Part shown: positions 24,201 to 36,654 of the stretch, one piece after another
How the letters are laid out: each line of letters begins with the position of its first letter
Position numbering within the stretch: the first letter of the stretch is position 1
DNA from: Tetrahymena thermophila SB210
Taxonomy: Eukaryota; Ciliophora; Oligohymenophorea; Hymenostomatida; Tetrahymenidae
DNA length: 64,000 nucleotides
Direction of reading: 5' to 3'
Assembly: GCF_000189635.1 (NCBI RefSeq)
Contig: NW_002476178.1
Location: forward strand, 372,001 to 436,000
Program-made: the position numbers and the translations under genes
Notes under the pieces: generated by a model
Seen by the model: the letters and a program-made list of their open reading frames with translations, nothing else
Database searches by the model: none
Told to the model about the DNA's origin: nothing

Positions 24201-26067
24201 AATATTTATCATTTTTAAATTACTTTAAATATTATTTTAGTTATCAACTGTCATGAAATCTGTTTCCTATTAGAATAATTATAGTAAAAGTTTAAACATT
24301 ATTTGAATCAATAAATTTATTTTACATCCAAAAAAGAGAAAAGAGTAAATTAATTAGATATAGTTTAAGATTATCCTAATGTGTTTCCATCGAAATTAAA
24401 CACTATATTTAATAAATTATATCCATTTAAAATAATTAATTATCTTTTTAAATTTATTTAAAATGTTAAATAGATTATTGATATATGATAAATCATCGAT
24501 CGCATATTAAGACCTACCCAAATTTTTTTAAGATAAGTTTTAAATAATATGTATTTATTAATTTAAAAGGGCATTAGTATATGAGAAACAAAAGTAGTCA
24601 GTCAGCCAGTCAGGAAGAAATTAAAAATTGAAAAAAACATTTAAAAATTTTATTAATAAGTCAAGTAAACTTTAAAATAAAGAGGAATTATTTATATTTT
24701 AAATAATAATTTATTTTTTACCTGTGATAAGATTTTATTAAAGCACCATAAAATAGTTAGTTAATCCATAAATATCAACAAAATCATTATTCAAAGAAAA
24801 TGTTTTATAAAGGTAAAATGCATTACTTGAATAATAAAACACATACATTATATATGTTGAACCATATTTAGAAACAGCTCCACATGTATAATTAGCATCT
24901 ACCTTTAAATAAATAAAGAAACATTAAATTTATGCATAAACATTCTTTTTACTCCCATTTTGATAAATTTTATTAGATTAATATTATTTGATAACTCATA
25001 TGTGTTTATAGGATAATAAATGGTTTATTAAACAGAATGACCAGTAGGAATTATGCTTTTATCATAAACTGTTAAATTAATGATAAAAAATTTAAATTAA
25101 TTAGATAAAATAAATATATACTAAAAATTGTAGAAGCTCCGCATGCAGCAAAAACTAAATTAACTGAATCTATCTAAATTTATTTTACTTAAATATTTTT
25201 ATTAATTTTATAAAAATTATTTACTTGGCTGTACCATAGCCCTATGACTTAATTTGTACAGTTGTTAAAGGTTTAATGATTGACATTCTAAAAAAAGTCT
25301 TTTAAATTAATTATTACTCTTAATGGCTATCCTGATATTTAAAAAAAATTTACTTTTGATTTCCCCAGATGAAAACCCAACCAAAATCTAAATTATTTCC
25401 AAAAAATCTTTAACATAAATACAATAAAAAGTCTAATTAATTAATAATTTTATACTCCTTCTTGACTTTATACAGAACTGTATACAGATACAGTTTAAGT
25501 GTATGTATTGCTACTAGTTGAAAAAAGAGTATTATATAGACTAATTTAATTTGAACCATAATTTAATACTTATTTTTTTTATAAAATAAATAATAATATT
25601 ATTAAAATGATAAGAGTAAAGTAATTACATGTTCCAGATTACTGAAAAATCGATAAAATTAAATTTTGCTTTATTTTAAAAATAGATAAGTTAGTTTATT
25701 TATTTCTAACATATTTTATTTTATTACTGTAGCAGATTAATAGAATTAAACACTAATACAATTTTCAGAACTTGAATAGGATTTTACTTGAGATGCAACA
25801 TAAGTGTTCGAAAAAGTTAGTGCTTTTTAAATATTTTAGATTACAAAAATTAACTCAAAAATTTATTTTACCATTGATTCCAGACATATTTTATTAGCAA
25901 GTAGCTACTACTCCTGCGCTTTTATATGTAGCACTAATGATTTTATCAGTACTAAAGCTAGTTGAGGTTAGAGTATTTGAAGTAAAACTAAAAGATTGAC
26001 AGTAAATAAATATATTTTGTATGATTATGAAAAGTAAAATCTGTTTTCCTTTTCCTACTTTTTTCAT
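21215..26067 (-). CDS. Gene A: cysteine-rich multi-pass membrane protein, receptor-like, 1253 residues
   Basis: Nine exons: 25872-26067, 25728-25822, 25629-25641, 25456-25568, 25225-25287, 25122-25173, 24953-25068, 24722-24902, 21215-24147. Joined length is 3762 nt, exactly 1254 codons, and all introns are GT...AG. The chosen start MKKVGKGKQILLF opens a signal peptide (about residues 1-25) and is conserved in all four paralogues; an upstream in-frame ATG at 26112 is not. Residues 26-276 form an ectodomain with paired cysteines (NNCTNQVIGLWYSQ, FAACGAST, ANYTCGAVSKYG). About 285-782 are furin/growth-factor-receptor-like CxxC repeats, including two 95-residue units. A Ser/Thr linker follows, then from about residue 836 seven or eight hydrophobic segments (GGGPIISILAIWILVLPILL, VTLILSNIMIPAFL, and others). 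It should sit at the cell surface or in an endomembrane. The C-terminal tail is cut short by TGA relative to B-D. Ligand and function are unknown. Confidence 0.85.
23057..23627 (-). repeat. Two 285-nt cysteine-rich repeat units in gene A exon 9
   Basis: The marker CAAATTTGATTAATTAATT occurs at 23058 and 23343, exactly 285 nt apart. Each unit encodes 95 residues with about a dozen cysteines, in the order CECKDGYY, CNFPC, CTSCKN, CSCK, CPSLC. Confidence 0.75.
25354..25387 (-). other. Conserved 34-nt candidate poison exon inside gene A intron 4
   Basis: Bounded on the minus strand by AATTTAG before and GTAAAT after. The same 34-nt length, with the same bounding splice signals, occurs at 33747-33780, 43514-43547 and 52921-52954. 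In the frame entering from exon 4 it reads ILVGFSSGEIK. Including it would shift the frame and meet TGA in exon 7. Confidence 0.5.
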
Positions 26068-26104
26068 TCTTATTATCTCTAGATTATCTAAAATATTAAT
26101 ATTA

Positions 26105-26131
26105 TTTTTCAAAAAATAATTAAATTTAATT
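26105..26131 (-). promoter_or_regulatory. Conserved upstream block of gene A
   Basis: A block with TTTTTCAAAAAATAATTAAA on the plus strand lies about 40 nt before the start codon. It is retained almost unchanged at the same place before B, C and D. It may be core promoter or 5' UTR; which one is not shown. Confidence 0.4.
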
Positions 26132-27635
26132 CTTAAGATATAGTAGTCAAGTTACATTTAAGAAAAAGAGAGAGTGCAGTACCTTTAATAGATAATCATC
26201 AGGTTTTGATTATGGTAAAATTAGAAGGAATAAATATATAATTTATTTATATTGATTATTAAGTAAGCTGTATAAATAAAAAAACAGTTTAGGTTTAATT
26301 TATATAAAGAATATGATGTTAATAATGAGTTATTTTCTTTATTTATTTTATTTCATGCATTTTTTTAAATTTATTATAATTTGTAATTTTATTTAGTTTG
26401 TTAAGAAAATAAAAATCTCTCATTTATAGTTCACTTCTTTATGAAAATAAATTTAATATATATTCTAAAAAAATATAATTTTTGAAAGCAAACAAAACTT
26501 TAGTTTAAAAAAATTTTTGGAAAAATTATAATTCATGAATAATTATTTTCAAATATCGTAATGTATACAAAAAAATTACCTTTTATTTTTGGAATTAGCT
26601 AGCCATTATTGATTGAAAAATCTAATACTTCTATGTCAATTCTCTAGTAAGTGAAAACAAAAATTCTTTTATAATGGATTCTTAATTAATGACTAATATG
26701 TACATATTTACATGTAAACTTACTTATTTTTTTAAAATTTTATTTTATTAAATTTAGTCTTATATTAATCATAATATTTTTTTCCCAAAATTAATAAATA
26801 AATCAAAAAGTATTTATAATTAACATTAAAAATTAATGGTAAAAAACAAGTTATTGTTTTAGACTAATAAATTTATAAATAATAAAAACATTATTTCATA
26901 ATGATTTTTGATTTATGATATTATATGTGATTTTTGAAATTCCAAATCTGTTAATAATTAAAATAAAAGATTTTTATCTATTTCTTTTCTTTTAACTATT
27001 TTTTTCTTTGCATTTTTCATTTTAATCCAAATAAATTTCTTTTTTTGTTTTTAAATATTGGTTTTTTAAATTTTTTGTGAAGTAAATCTTTTAGATTTTA
27101 TATTCTCAAATATTTTTCATTATTTTTAAATTATTGAAAATAATAAGATATTTTTAAAATTATTAAATAGACTAAAAAGATTACTACTTTTATTTATTTT
27201 TAATAAAATTATTGTTAATTTATATATTTTATAATAATTCTAAATATTTATTAAATTAGCCCTTTTCTCCTATTAATGGCCATTAAAAATAATGCATCGA
27301 AATTAAAAAAATACCAAATAAATTTAGTTTTACAATTATCTTAAATAATCAATCAATAATATCTTTGAAAGTTAAATTTATAATTAAAATTATACTAAAT
27401 AGACAAATCATTGAAATTATTTTAACTTTAAAATTTATAAAAATATAGCGATTAAATTTAAACATAAATATCATCTTTAAAAATTGATTCTAGTTTTAAT
27501 AAAATATAAAATTTAATTCTTTTTCAGTTTAAAATAATGCATTTATTTTTTAAATTTTATTCTAAAATATTTACCTTAATATAAAAATTAATTATTAAAT
27601 GAAATAAATTTTAAATGAAATAGTATTTTTTTAAC
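26132..27635. other. Non-coding spacer between gene A and pseudogene A'
   Basis: AT-rich, no gene. It aligns with the spacers upstream of B (34532-36654), C (44298-46329) and D (53699-55689), so it belongs to the repeated unit. Confidence 0.55.
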
Positions 27636-28240
27636 ATTTGAAAAGACTACAGAGTATGTTCTATAGCTATATAATCTGCTAATTAAGTGGGTTAATTTGT
27701 TTATGAAGAAATATTAGTATTTATGAGAAACAAATTTATATTTGAATTTGAAGATTGAAAACATATTTAATTATTATTTTTTGTAAAATGAGATAAATAA
27801 TCTTTAAATTAAGAATTGTAAATGTACCCTTTTTTACATAAAAATTTATTGATATTAATTTCACATTTTAAATTCATTACTACTTTAAAAGAAATATTTT
27901 ACAACAAAAGTTACATTTTAAACAATAAATTTGAGAAGTTCCTAAATAGTACACACTTAGATATAAACTATTATTTATTTTCATTTAAACAGTATTTATA
28001 GATTTCAAACATGTGGAGCTGATAATAGATTTTAAGCATAGATAAAATAATGATATAAAATCATTTTATGTTTTATCATTATAAAAATTCTTTAAAGACG
28101 CATATAATTTTTCATTTCTCATTTTATATTATCTATATAATCTAAGCAGAATATACTACTATTTTGGAATGTTTTGCAAAGAAATTAGCTTTAAATGTAA
28201 ATAATTTTAGAGGAGTCAAAATTGTATCTTTTTGTATATT
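27636..28240 (-). pseudogene. Pseudogene A' of the array family (membrane part deleted)
   Basis: The block aligns with pseudogene C' from about 47470 to 48070, including the Tyr/Cys-poor remnant of the cysteine-rich region. At 27635 the similarity jumps back to about 45845 of the C unit. The ~1.6 kb that holds the membrane segments in C' is therefore missing here. No long open frame is left. Confidence 0.55.
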
Positions 28241-28477
28241 TACTTAAAATTGAAAAGTAAAAAAAATATATTTAAATTTTTAAATTTTTATGTTACTTAG
28301 CAAATCATTTTTATTTATTAATAAAAGTTAATATTAAAAATAAAAAAAGTTACTCAATTGAACGTTGAAACGCATATTTTTTATTTTGAGTTAATATTAT
28401 ATAATACAAAAAAAATATATAAAAACCTAAATACCATATTTAAAGAATTACAGTATTCTAAGGGATAAAAATAATTT

Positions 28478-31400
28478 TCAAATCTAACTTTTATTTGAAT
28501 CATCTTAATTTTAAATTTAACTTTTATTTGAATCATTACAATTTTAAATTTAAAGGCTCTTATCACTTTTTTGTTTATTTTTTTAAAAGCTGATTAAAGG
28601 TAATTTTATTATTTTTGGGTGATTGTTGTAACTACTTTTTAGTCTTCCCATGATAATTTAACTAACACTTTTCTAATAGACTTCTATGTCACTTTTATTA
28701 CTTGGTAATTTTGAAATTTATTTTTTAAAAATGTTTTTATTCTTTGCTTATTAGTTTACTAAGATAGATAAATCCTCTTATGATAGGTTTTTTCTACCAT
28801 TTGAGCTATCTAATTCAATTAAACTATTTACCTAGTCTTCTCTTTGATTTTTTTCTCTTTTTTTACATAAGTTTTGATTTATCATTTTTATCAAGAATGG
28901 TATATTTAAAATAAGCTTTATTACTAGAATTATAGGACTCAAAAATAAAATCAAAAATATACAAATTGTCATAGCAATATTGTATTTATCAATTATTTCT
29001 ATATCTGTTTGACTGATATTGTTTTGTAGAAGCTAATTAATTTAAAAACTGAGCAATAGTATTAAAATAAGAACTATCATCCATAGTATTGAATCAACAG
29101 TTTACTTAATATTATTTAATTTATCTTTTTGAGGTCTAAAAACTATTCTAAGAACTAAGATTAAAGTTTCGATGAAAAGCCAAAAGCCTACTTAGAAATA
29201 AAATTAGCTATAAAATATTGCAAGGAATGTTGGTATCATTATGTTTGATAATATTAGAGTTATGAATTTGAAATTTCTGCTAAAATATGTAGATTTGATG
29301 TAATCTTCTTAAAGTTACTTATGAACCATTTTCTAAAATTCTTCATTTGTATTTATTTCTTAAGCAATATTCAATCTATTGTTCTCAGAATTAATTATTT
29401 TATATGCTAAATATGATGCTATTATTATATAAACAAAGATAATCACTAAAAATACAATTTAAAATATCTGATTTTTTGTTTATAATCCATATAAATAAAA
29501 TGACATAATCTGAAGAATTACTGAGAAAGACAAAACTATAATAATTGTTTCATGTAGCATAACTGTCAAAATACTTATGACTGTCTTATAATAGTAATAA
29601 ATCCTCTCTTTAGTTGTAACATTCTAGGTGTAAAATGAAGATTCTTTAGGACTACTTTTCAAAAGATTCCCATATTAGTTCTCTTTTCTGAAAAAGCTTA
29701 TTAAAAGTATTGGCAAAACTAAAATCCATATTGCTAAAATAGAAATAATTGGTCCTCCACCATTTTGAACAACACTACTAGTTACTTTTTCAGCTTAAAA
29801 TTTGTTAGGTATATAATCTTGAAATTACAATAATCTATAATTTTTATATTACTATTCTGTAAAGGCTATACCATTCGTCGTTTAGTTTATAATTTAATTT
29901 TGGTCTTCATAAATAAAATAAGAAAATAAATTTATTTTTTTGAATAAAATTAGAGGACTAGTTCCACTAAGAGTCTTGAAAAAGGTATAAATCAGTTGTG
30001 GATATACAATGTCTAAAAACAATAAAAAATAAAGCTTTTGCACTGACATAAACTACTAAACTGCTCCACCATTAGGAGAAGCTATGGAAAAAATTACTGA
30101 ACTTGCTGTTGTAGAGCCTATTGCAATATATGCAGCAGATTAAGTTGTTTATGTTAAAGTTTCTATTGTTTTTTAAGATATATTTGTAGGAAGGGTTTCT
30201 TTGGAGCATTAATTATTAGCTAAGTAATATGAAGTATAGCAAGATAAGCAGTAGCTGCTATAATCTTTACAAGTTTTACAGTTAGATGAGCATTGCTAAC
30301 ACATTTAATTAGTCGTATCAAAATAGTATCCATCAGTACAATAACAAGTATTTTTACTTTTATCTAAACTCCATCCTGGTAAATTCTTACACGATAAACA
30401 ATAATTAGGATCGTTGTTGCATGTTTAACAAATATTAGAGCAATTTGTACAGTTTCTTTAATCGTAACTTAAATGAAATCCACTTGAGCATTCGCACACA
30501 TTATTAAAAATCTACATAGATGTAGAATTTTTGCAAGAAGTACAAAAGTTACTGCTAGTGCATGTTGAGCAAAGAGGATGGCAAGGTAAGCAATCATTTG
30601 AAGAATTGTCTAAATAGTACCCATCTTTACATTCACAAATTTGATTAATTAATTACATTGATAAAGAATTTTTACAAGATGTACATTAAGTACTACTGTT
30701 ACATTCAGAACAAAGAGAAGGACAAGCTTAGCAATCTTAAGAACTTGAGTCTAAATAATATCCTGCTTTACAAGAGCATGTATTATTTACTAGTTACCAT
30801 GTAGTAGTGTTTTTACAAGATGTACAGCTTGTACTAGAATTTTGGCATTTTATACACGGTAAATTGCAAGTTTTACAATCATTTGAAGAAATATCAAAAT
30901 AGTATCCATCCTTACATTCACAAATTTGATTAATTAATTACATTGATGAAGAATTTTTACAAGAAGTGCATTAAGTACTATTGTTACATTCAGAACAAAG
31001 AGAAGGACAAGCTTAGCAATCTTTAGAGCTTGAGTCTAAATAATATCCTGCTTTACAAGAGCATGTATTATTTACTAGTTACCATGTAGTTGTGTTTTTA
31101 CAAGATGTACAGCTTGTACTTGAATTTTAGCATTTTATACAAGGAAAATTACAAGTTTTACAATCCTTTGAAGTTGAGTCAAAGTAAAATTGATCTTTGC
31201 ATTCACAAATTTGATTAATTAATTACATTGATTAAGAATTTTTACAAGATGTACATTAAGTACTACTGTTACATTCAGAACAAAGAGAAGGACAAGCTTA
31301 GCAATCTTAAGAACTTGAGTCTAAATAATATCCTACTTTACAAGAGCATGTATTATTTACTAGCTACCATGTAGTAGTGTTTTTACAAGATGTACAGCTT

Positions 31401-34400
31401 GTACTTGAATTTTAGCATTTTATACAAGGAAAATTACAAGTTTTACAATCATTTGAAGAAATATCAAAATAGTATCCATCTTTACATTCACAAATTTGAT
31501 TAATTAATTACATTGATAAAGAATTTTTACAAGATGTACATTAAGTACTACTGTTACATTCAGAACAAAGAGAAGGACAAGCTTAGCAATCTTAAGAACT
31601 TGAGTCTAAATAATATCCTGCTTTACAAGAGCATGTATTATTTACTAGTTACCATGTAGTAGTGTTTTTACAAGATGTACAGCTTGTACTTGAATTTTAG
31701 CATTTTATACAAGGAAAATTACAAGTTTTACAATCATTTGAAGTTGAGTCAAAGTAAAATTGATCTTTGCATTCACAAATTTGATTAATTAATTACATTG
31801 ATGAAGAATTTTTACAAGATGTACATTAAGTACTACTGTTACATTCAGAACAAAGAGAAGGACAAGCTTAGCAATCTTTAGAACTTGAGTCTAAATAATA
31901 TCCTACTTTACAAGAGCATGTATTATTTACTAGTTACCATGTAGTTGTGTTTTTACAAGATGTACAGCTTGTACTTGAATTTTAGCATTTTATACACGGA
32001 AAATTACAACTTATACAATCATTTTAAGTTGAGTCAAAGTAAAATTGATCTTTGCATTCGCATTGGTTATCAGATGTTAAATTCCATGAAGTATTATTTT
32101 TACAACTTTAGCATTTACTCCCATCTAAAGGGTTGCATACTAAACATAAATTATTACTGCAAGTACAAATTTTATTTTAGTTTTCTGTATAACCTTATGT
32201 ACATAAACATGTTCCATTTGCAGCGTTTAAAGTTCTAGGTCCTAAAGATTGATTACATGATAAACAAAAGTTGTTTGAATTTTAACATGTTTAGCAACTC
32301 TGATCACATTACTAGCACTATCCTGATACTAAAAAATAACCATCTTAACATGATTAACAATTGTTATTATTAGGTCCATTACAAGTTTTACAAGAAGGGT
32401 GACATATTATACAAGCTTAACTGAGTCCATCGTCATAAAAACCAGGATTACAAGGACATTTATTATTTGTGTCTAAATTGGCTCTGTTACTATTAGATGG
32501 ACAAGAAGTACAAGGAGAAGATCCTGATGAACATATACAGTAATATGGGCAAGGCGTAGCGATAATAGTGGTACTCCATACTATTTTAAACAGTAAATTA
32601 AAGATTTTTTATTTTGCAAACAAAATTTAATATTTATTATTTTTAAATTACTTTAAATAATATTTTAGTTATCAACTGTCATGAAATTATTTTCCTATTA
32701 AAATGATGAGCTAAAGTCTAAAACATTATTTGAATCAATAAATTTATTTTACATCCAAAAAAGAGAAAAGAGTAAATTAATTCGATATAGGTATAGATTA
32801 TCCTAATGTAATTCCATCGAAATTATAAACTATATTTAAAAAATAAAATCCATTTAAAAAGTTAAATAGGTTATTGATATATGTTAGTTAAATCGTTGCA
32901 TACTCACACCTACCTATCCCAGAACTTTTTAAGATAAATTTTAAGAAATGGGAGTTAGTTTAAAAGGGTGTTAATATATGACTAACAAAGGTAGTTAGGA
33001 AGAAAATAAAAATTAAAAAATTACATTTACACATTTTAACAAGTCAAGTAAACTTGAAAAAAAAGAGTAGTTATTTTTATTTTAAATAAATAAATTTTTT
33101 TATTTTTACCTGTGATACATTTCTAATAAAGCACCATAAAATAGGAAGTAAATCCATAAATATCAACAAAATCATTATTCAGAGAAAATGATTTATAAAC
33201 GTTGAATGTATTACTTGAATAATAAGAAACAAACATTGAATATGTTTGACCTTATTTAGTAACACCTCCACATGTATAGTTAGCATCAACCTTTAAATAA
33301 ATAAATTAAGAACTTTCATTAAATGTACACAAATATATTTTTTACCCCCATTTTGATAAATTTTATTAGATTAACATTATTTGCAATCTAATATGAGTTT
33401 ATAGCATAATAAATAGTTTATTAAACAGACTAACCTTGAGAAAGAATGTTTTTATCATAAACTGTTAAATTAATGATAAAAAACTCAAATTAATTTGGTA
33501 AAATAAATATTTACTAAAAATTTTAGAAGATCCGCATGCAGCAAAAACTAAATTAACTGAATCTATCTAAAATTATAAAAAATAAATTTTTTTTTAATTT
33601 TATAAAAATTATTTACTTGGCTATACCATAGTCCTATGACTTAGTTTGTACAGTTGTTAAAGGTTTAATGATTAGCATTCTAAAAAAAGTCTTTTAAATT
33701 AATTATTACTTTTTAATGGCTATCCTGATTTTTTAAAAAAATTTACTTTTGATTTCCCCAGATGAAAACCCAACCAAAATCTAAATTATTTCAAAAAATC
33801 TTTAACATAATTACAATAAAAAGTCTAATTAATTAATAATTGTATACTCCTGCTACACTTTATACAGAACTTTATACAGATACTGTTTAGGTGTATGTAT
33901 TGCTACTAGTTGAAAAAGCAGTATTATATTGACTAAGATAATTTCCACCATAATTTAATACTTATTTTTTTTTTAGATAAATATTATTTTAGTTATCAAA
34001 ACGATTAAAGAAATTACGGAATCCAGATTACTGAAAAATAGATAAAAATATATTATTATTCTTTATATAAAAAATAGATAAGTTAGCTTATTTATTTCTA
34101 ATGTGTTGTATTTTATTACTGAACCAGATTAATAGAATTAAACACTAATACAATTTTAAGAACCTGAAAAGGATTGTATATTAGATGCTGCATAAGTGTT
34201 CGAAAAAGATATTGCTTTATAAATATTTTAGATTAAAAAAATTAACTCCAATATTTATTTTACCCTTAACTTCAGACTTATTTTATTAGCAAGTAGCTAC
34301 TAATCCTACGCTTTTATATGTTGCACTAATGATTTGATCGCTACTGAAGTTAGTTGAGGTTAGAGTATTTGAAGAAAAACTAAAAGATTGACAATAAATA

Positions 34401-34459
34401 AATATATTCTGAATGATTATGAAAAGTAAAATTTGCTTTCCTTTTCCTACTTTGTTCAT
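28478..34459 (-). CDS. Gene B: cysteine-rich multi-pass membrane protein with expanded repeats, 1643 residues
   Basis: Nine exons: 34264-34459, 34120-34214, 34018-34030, 33848-33960, 33617-33679, 33515-33566, 33346-33461, 33110-33290, 28478-32580. Total 4932 nt, 1644 codons. I looked for in-frame TGA across most of exon 9 and found none. Start MNKVGKGKQ with a signal peptide; no upstream in-frame ATG competes. The ectodomain (to residue 276) is shared with A, C and D. Cysteine-rich repeats run from about 285 to 1073 and include five tandem 95-residue units, the most in the array. Membrane segments start at about residue 1123, and a hydrophilic, Lys/Ser/Gln-rich tail of about 85 residues follows the last one. 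Sequence is closest to gene D. The expected location is the plasma membrane or secretory pathway; role unknown. The architecture (furin-like repeats plus several C-terminal helices) is also reported for Tetrahymena mating-type proteins, but no closer link is claimed. Confidence 0.87.
30635..32060 (-). repeat. Five tandem 285-nt cysteine-rich repeats in gene B exon 9
   Basis: The marker CAAATTTGATTAATTAATT starts at 30636, 30921, 31206, 31491 and 31776, so the period is exactly 285 nt each time. The units are nearly identical to one another, more alike than they are to the units in A, which points to recent unequal exchange or gene conversion. Confidence 0.88.
33747..33780 (-). other. Conserved 34-nt candidate poison exon inside gene B intron 4
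   Basis: Identical in sequence to the segment in gene A and bounded by the same splice signals, while the flanking intron sequence has length changes. Inclusion would break the frame. Confidence 0.5.
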
Positions 34460-34504
34460 TCTTATTATTTGTCTTTTGTCTCTAAATTATTGAAAGTATT
34501 AATA

Positions 34505-34531
34505 TTTTTCAAAAAATAATTAAATTTAATT
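34505..34531 (-). promoter_or_regulatory. Conserved upstream block of gene B
   Basis: Counterpart of the block before gene A, about 45 nt before the ATG at 34459. Function not established. Confidence 0.4.
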
Positions 34532-36654
34532 ATTAAGATATCATCCAATTACATTTAAGAAAAAAAGAAAGTGCAATTAAAGTAACATTAGAATTAATAA
34601 ATAGATAATTTATAGTGATTATTTGTAAGCTATATAAATATACAAACAAGTTTATGTTAACAAAAAAAATAAATGTATGTAAAGAATGTAATGATAATAA
34701 AGAGTATTTTCTTTAGCATTTTTAAAAACCTATTTTAATTCATAATTTTATTTATTTAGTTTGTTTAGAAAATAATATCTCTCATTTACATATCGCGTCT
34801 TTATAAAAATTTAATATTTATTCTAAAATTTTGAGTGAAGATACGTAAATTATGTTTAGTGATTATTGGTTTACTTTATGTTTCTTACACATTAGATAAT
34901 GTATAAAATATAATTTTGAAAACAAAATTTTAATTTAAAAAAATTTTGAAAAAAATTATAATTCATGAATAATTATTTGAAAATATCATAATATATACAA
35001 TATAAGTGCCTTTCATTCCTCGAATTAGCTAGCTATTATTGTATGAATAAATTAATAATTCTACGTCAACTCTCTAATAAGTGAAAACAAAAATTCTTTT
35101 ATAATGGATTCTAAATTAATAACTAATAATGTACATATGTACTTAATGTAAGCTTATGTAATTTTTTCTATCTTATTTTATTAAATTTGGTGGTATTTTA
35201 ATCAGATTAAGAAATTAGAACCACCAAACAAAAATTTGTTTCCAAAATTAATAAATAAATTAATGAGGTATTTTTGATTATCATTAAAAATTAATAATAA
35301 AAAACAATATATTGTTTTATTCAATAAATTAAAAAATAATAAATATATTACATCATAATAATTTTTGATTTATGATATTATTTGTTGATATTTCAAATTC
35401 CAAATCTGTCTATAATTAAAATAGAAGATAATTATGTATTCCTTTTCTTTTTATAATATTTTTTCTCTGCATTTTCCATTTGATACCAAGTTATTATTAT
35501 ACCTTAAACTACTTTTGTTGTTTTTCTGATAAAAAATTTTGAAGAAATATATCATGATATATAAAATAATTAGAATTTTATTTGAGTATTTTTTTATTAA
35601 TAAGATTAGTTAATTCTCTCCACATTGGTTTGTTTTTTAAATTTTGTGCGAATTAAATGTTTTAAATATTATATTCTCAAATATCTTTTATTATATTTAA
35701 ATATTTTTAACTTTTACTGCTTAAAAACAATAAGATATTTTTTAAATTATTAAACAGCCTCTTAAGATTAATATTTTCATTTATTTTTCATAAAATTATA
35801 GTTGTGGTCTTTTCTTATATTAAAAGTCATAAAAAATAATGCACCAAAACTAAATACCAAATAAATTTATTTTACAATCATTTTATATAAAAAATAATAT
35901 CCTTTATAGTTAAACTTGTAATTAGAATTATACTAAATACACAAACAGAATAAAATTATGTTAACTTTAAAATCTATAAAAATATAGTAATTAAATTAAA
36001 CCATAAATATTAAGTTTAAAAATTGATTTAGTTTTAATAATATTAAAATTTAATTATTTTTCTGTTCAAAATTATACTTTTATTTTTTAAAATTTTATTC
36101 TAAAATATTTACCAAAACATAGAGAGTATCTATTAAAGGAAATAAATTTTAAAATAAATGTAATTTTTTATCATAAAAATTGCATTTTATCTTTAAAGAT
36201 TACATTTAGATGTAAAAGATATGAAATTTAATGACTTTCCTGTTAAAAATTGTATTGTAAAATATTTACTATGAAGTTATTAATAATAAAATAGTTTTAT
36301 AAATAAACAAAATATTTTCTTTCAAGAATCATAATTTTTTATTTTATTTATATTAAGAATTTTAGTATATATAATTTTAATTTGTCTTAATTTATTCTTT
36401 TAGAACAGCCAAATTAAATTTATTAGCTTATCTTTTTAGAGTTACTAATATCTATACTTGTATTTCTTGATTTGTCACTTTTCTAGTTAAATGTTAATTA
36501 ACTCTCAGTTAAGCTCTTTTACATTTAAAAGATATCAACTAAAACATTTAAGGAGACCTATATAGCTTTACTTTTGTTTTCTATTTATTAATTTTAATTA
36601 ACTCCAATAGGATATTTTTATTGAATTTCTCGTTTTATACTTTTTCTTCCTTAA
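34532..36654. other. Non-coding spacer upstream of gene B
   Basis: AT-rich and without coding potential. It aligns with the other unit spacers and most closely with that upstream of gene D. Confidence 0.5.

Noticed and set aside
26065..26112. Upstream ATG at 26112 (and 44277) as the start of genes A and C
   Set aside because: The 15 extra codons are not preserved in B and D, and would place a hydrophilic stretch before a typical signal peptide that starts at the conserved Met.
31945..32238. 97-codon plus-strand ORF, with similar ones at 23527 and 51152
   Set aside because: These lie antisense to the cysteine-rich exon 9 of genes A, B and D and mirror its repeats; no independent coding signal.
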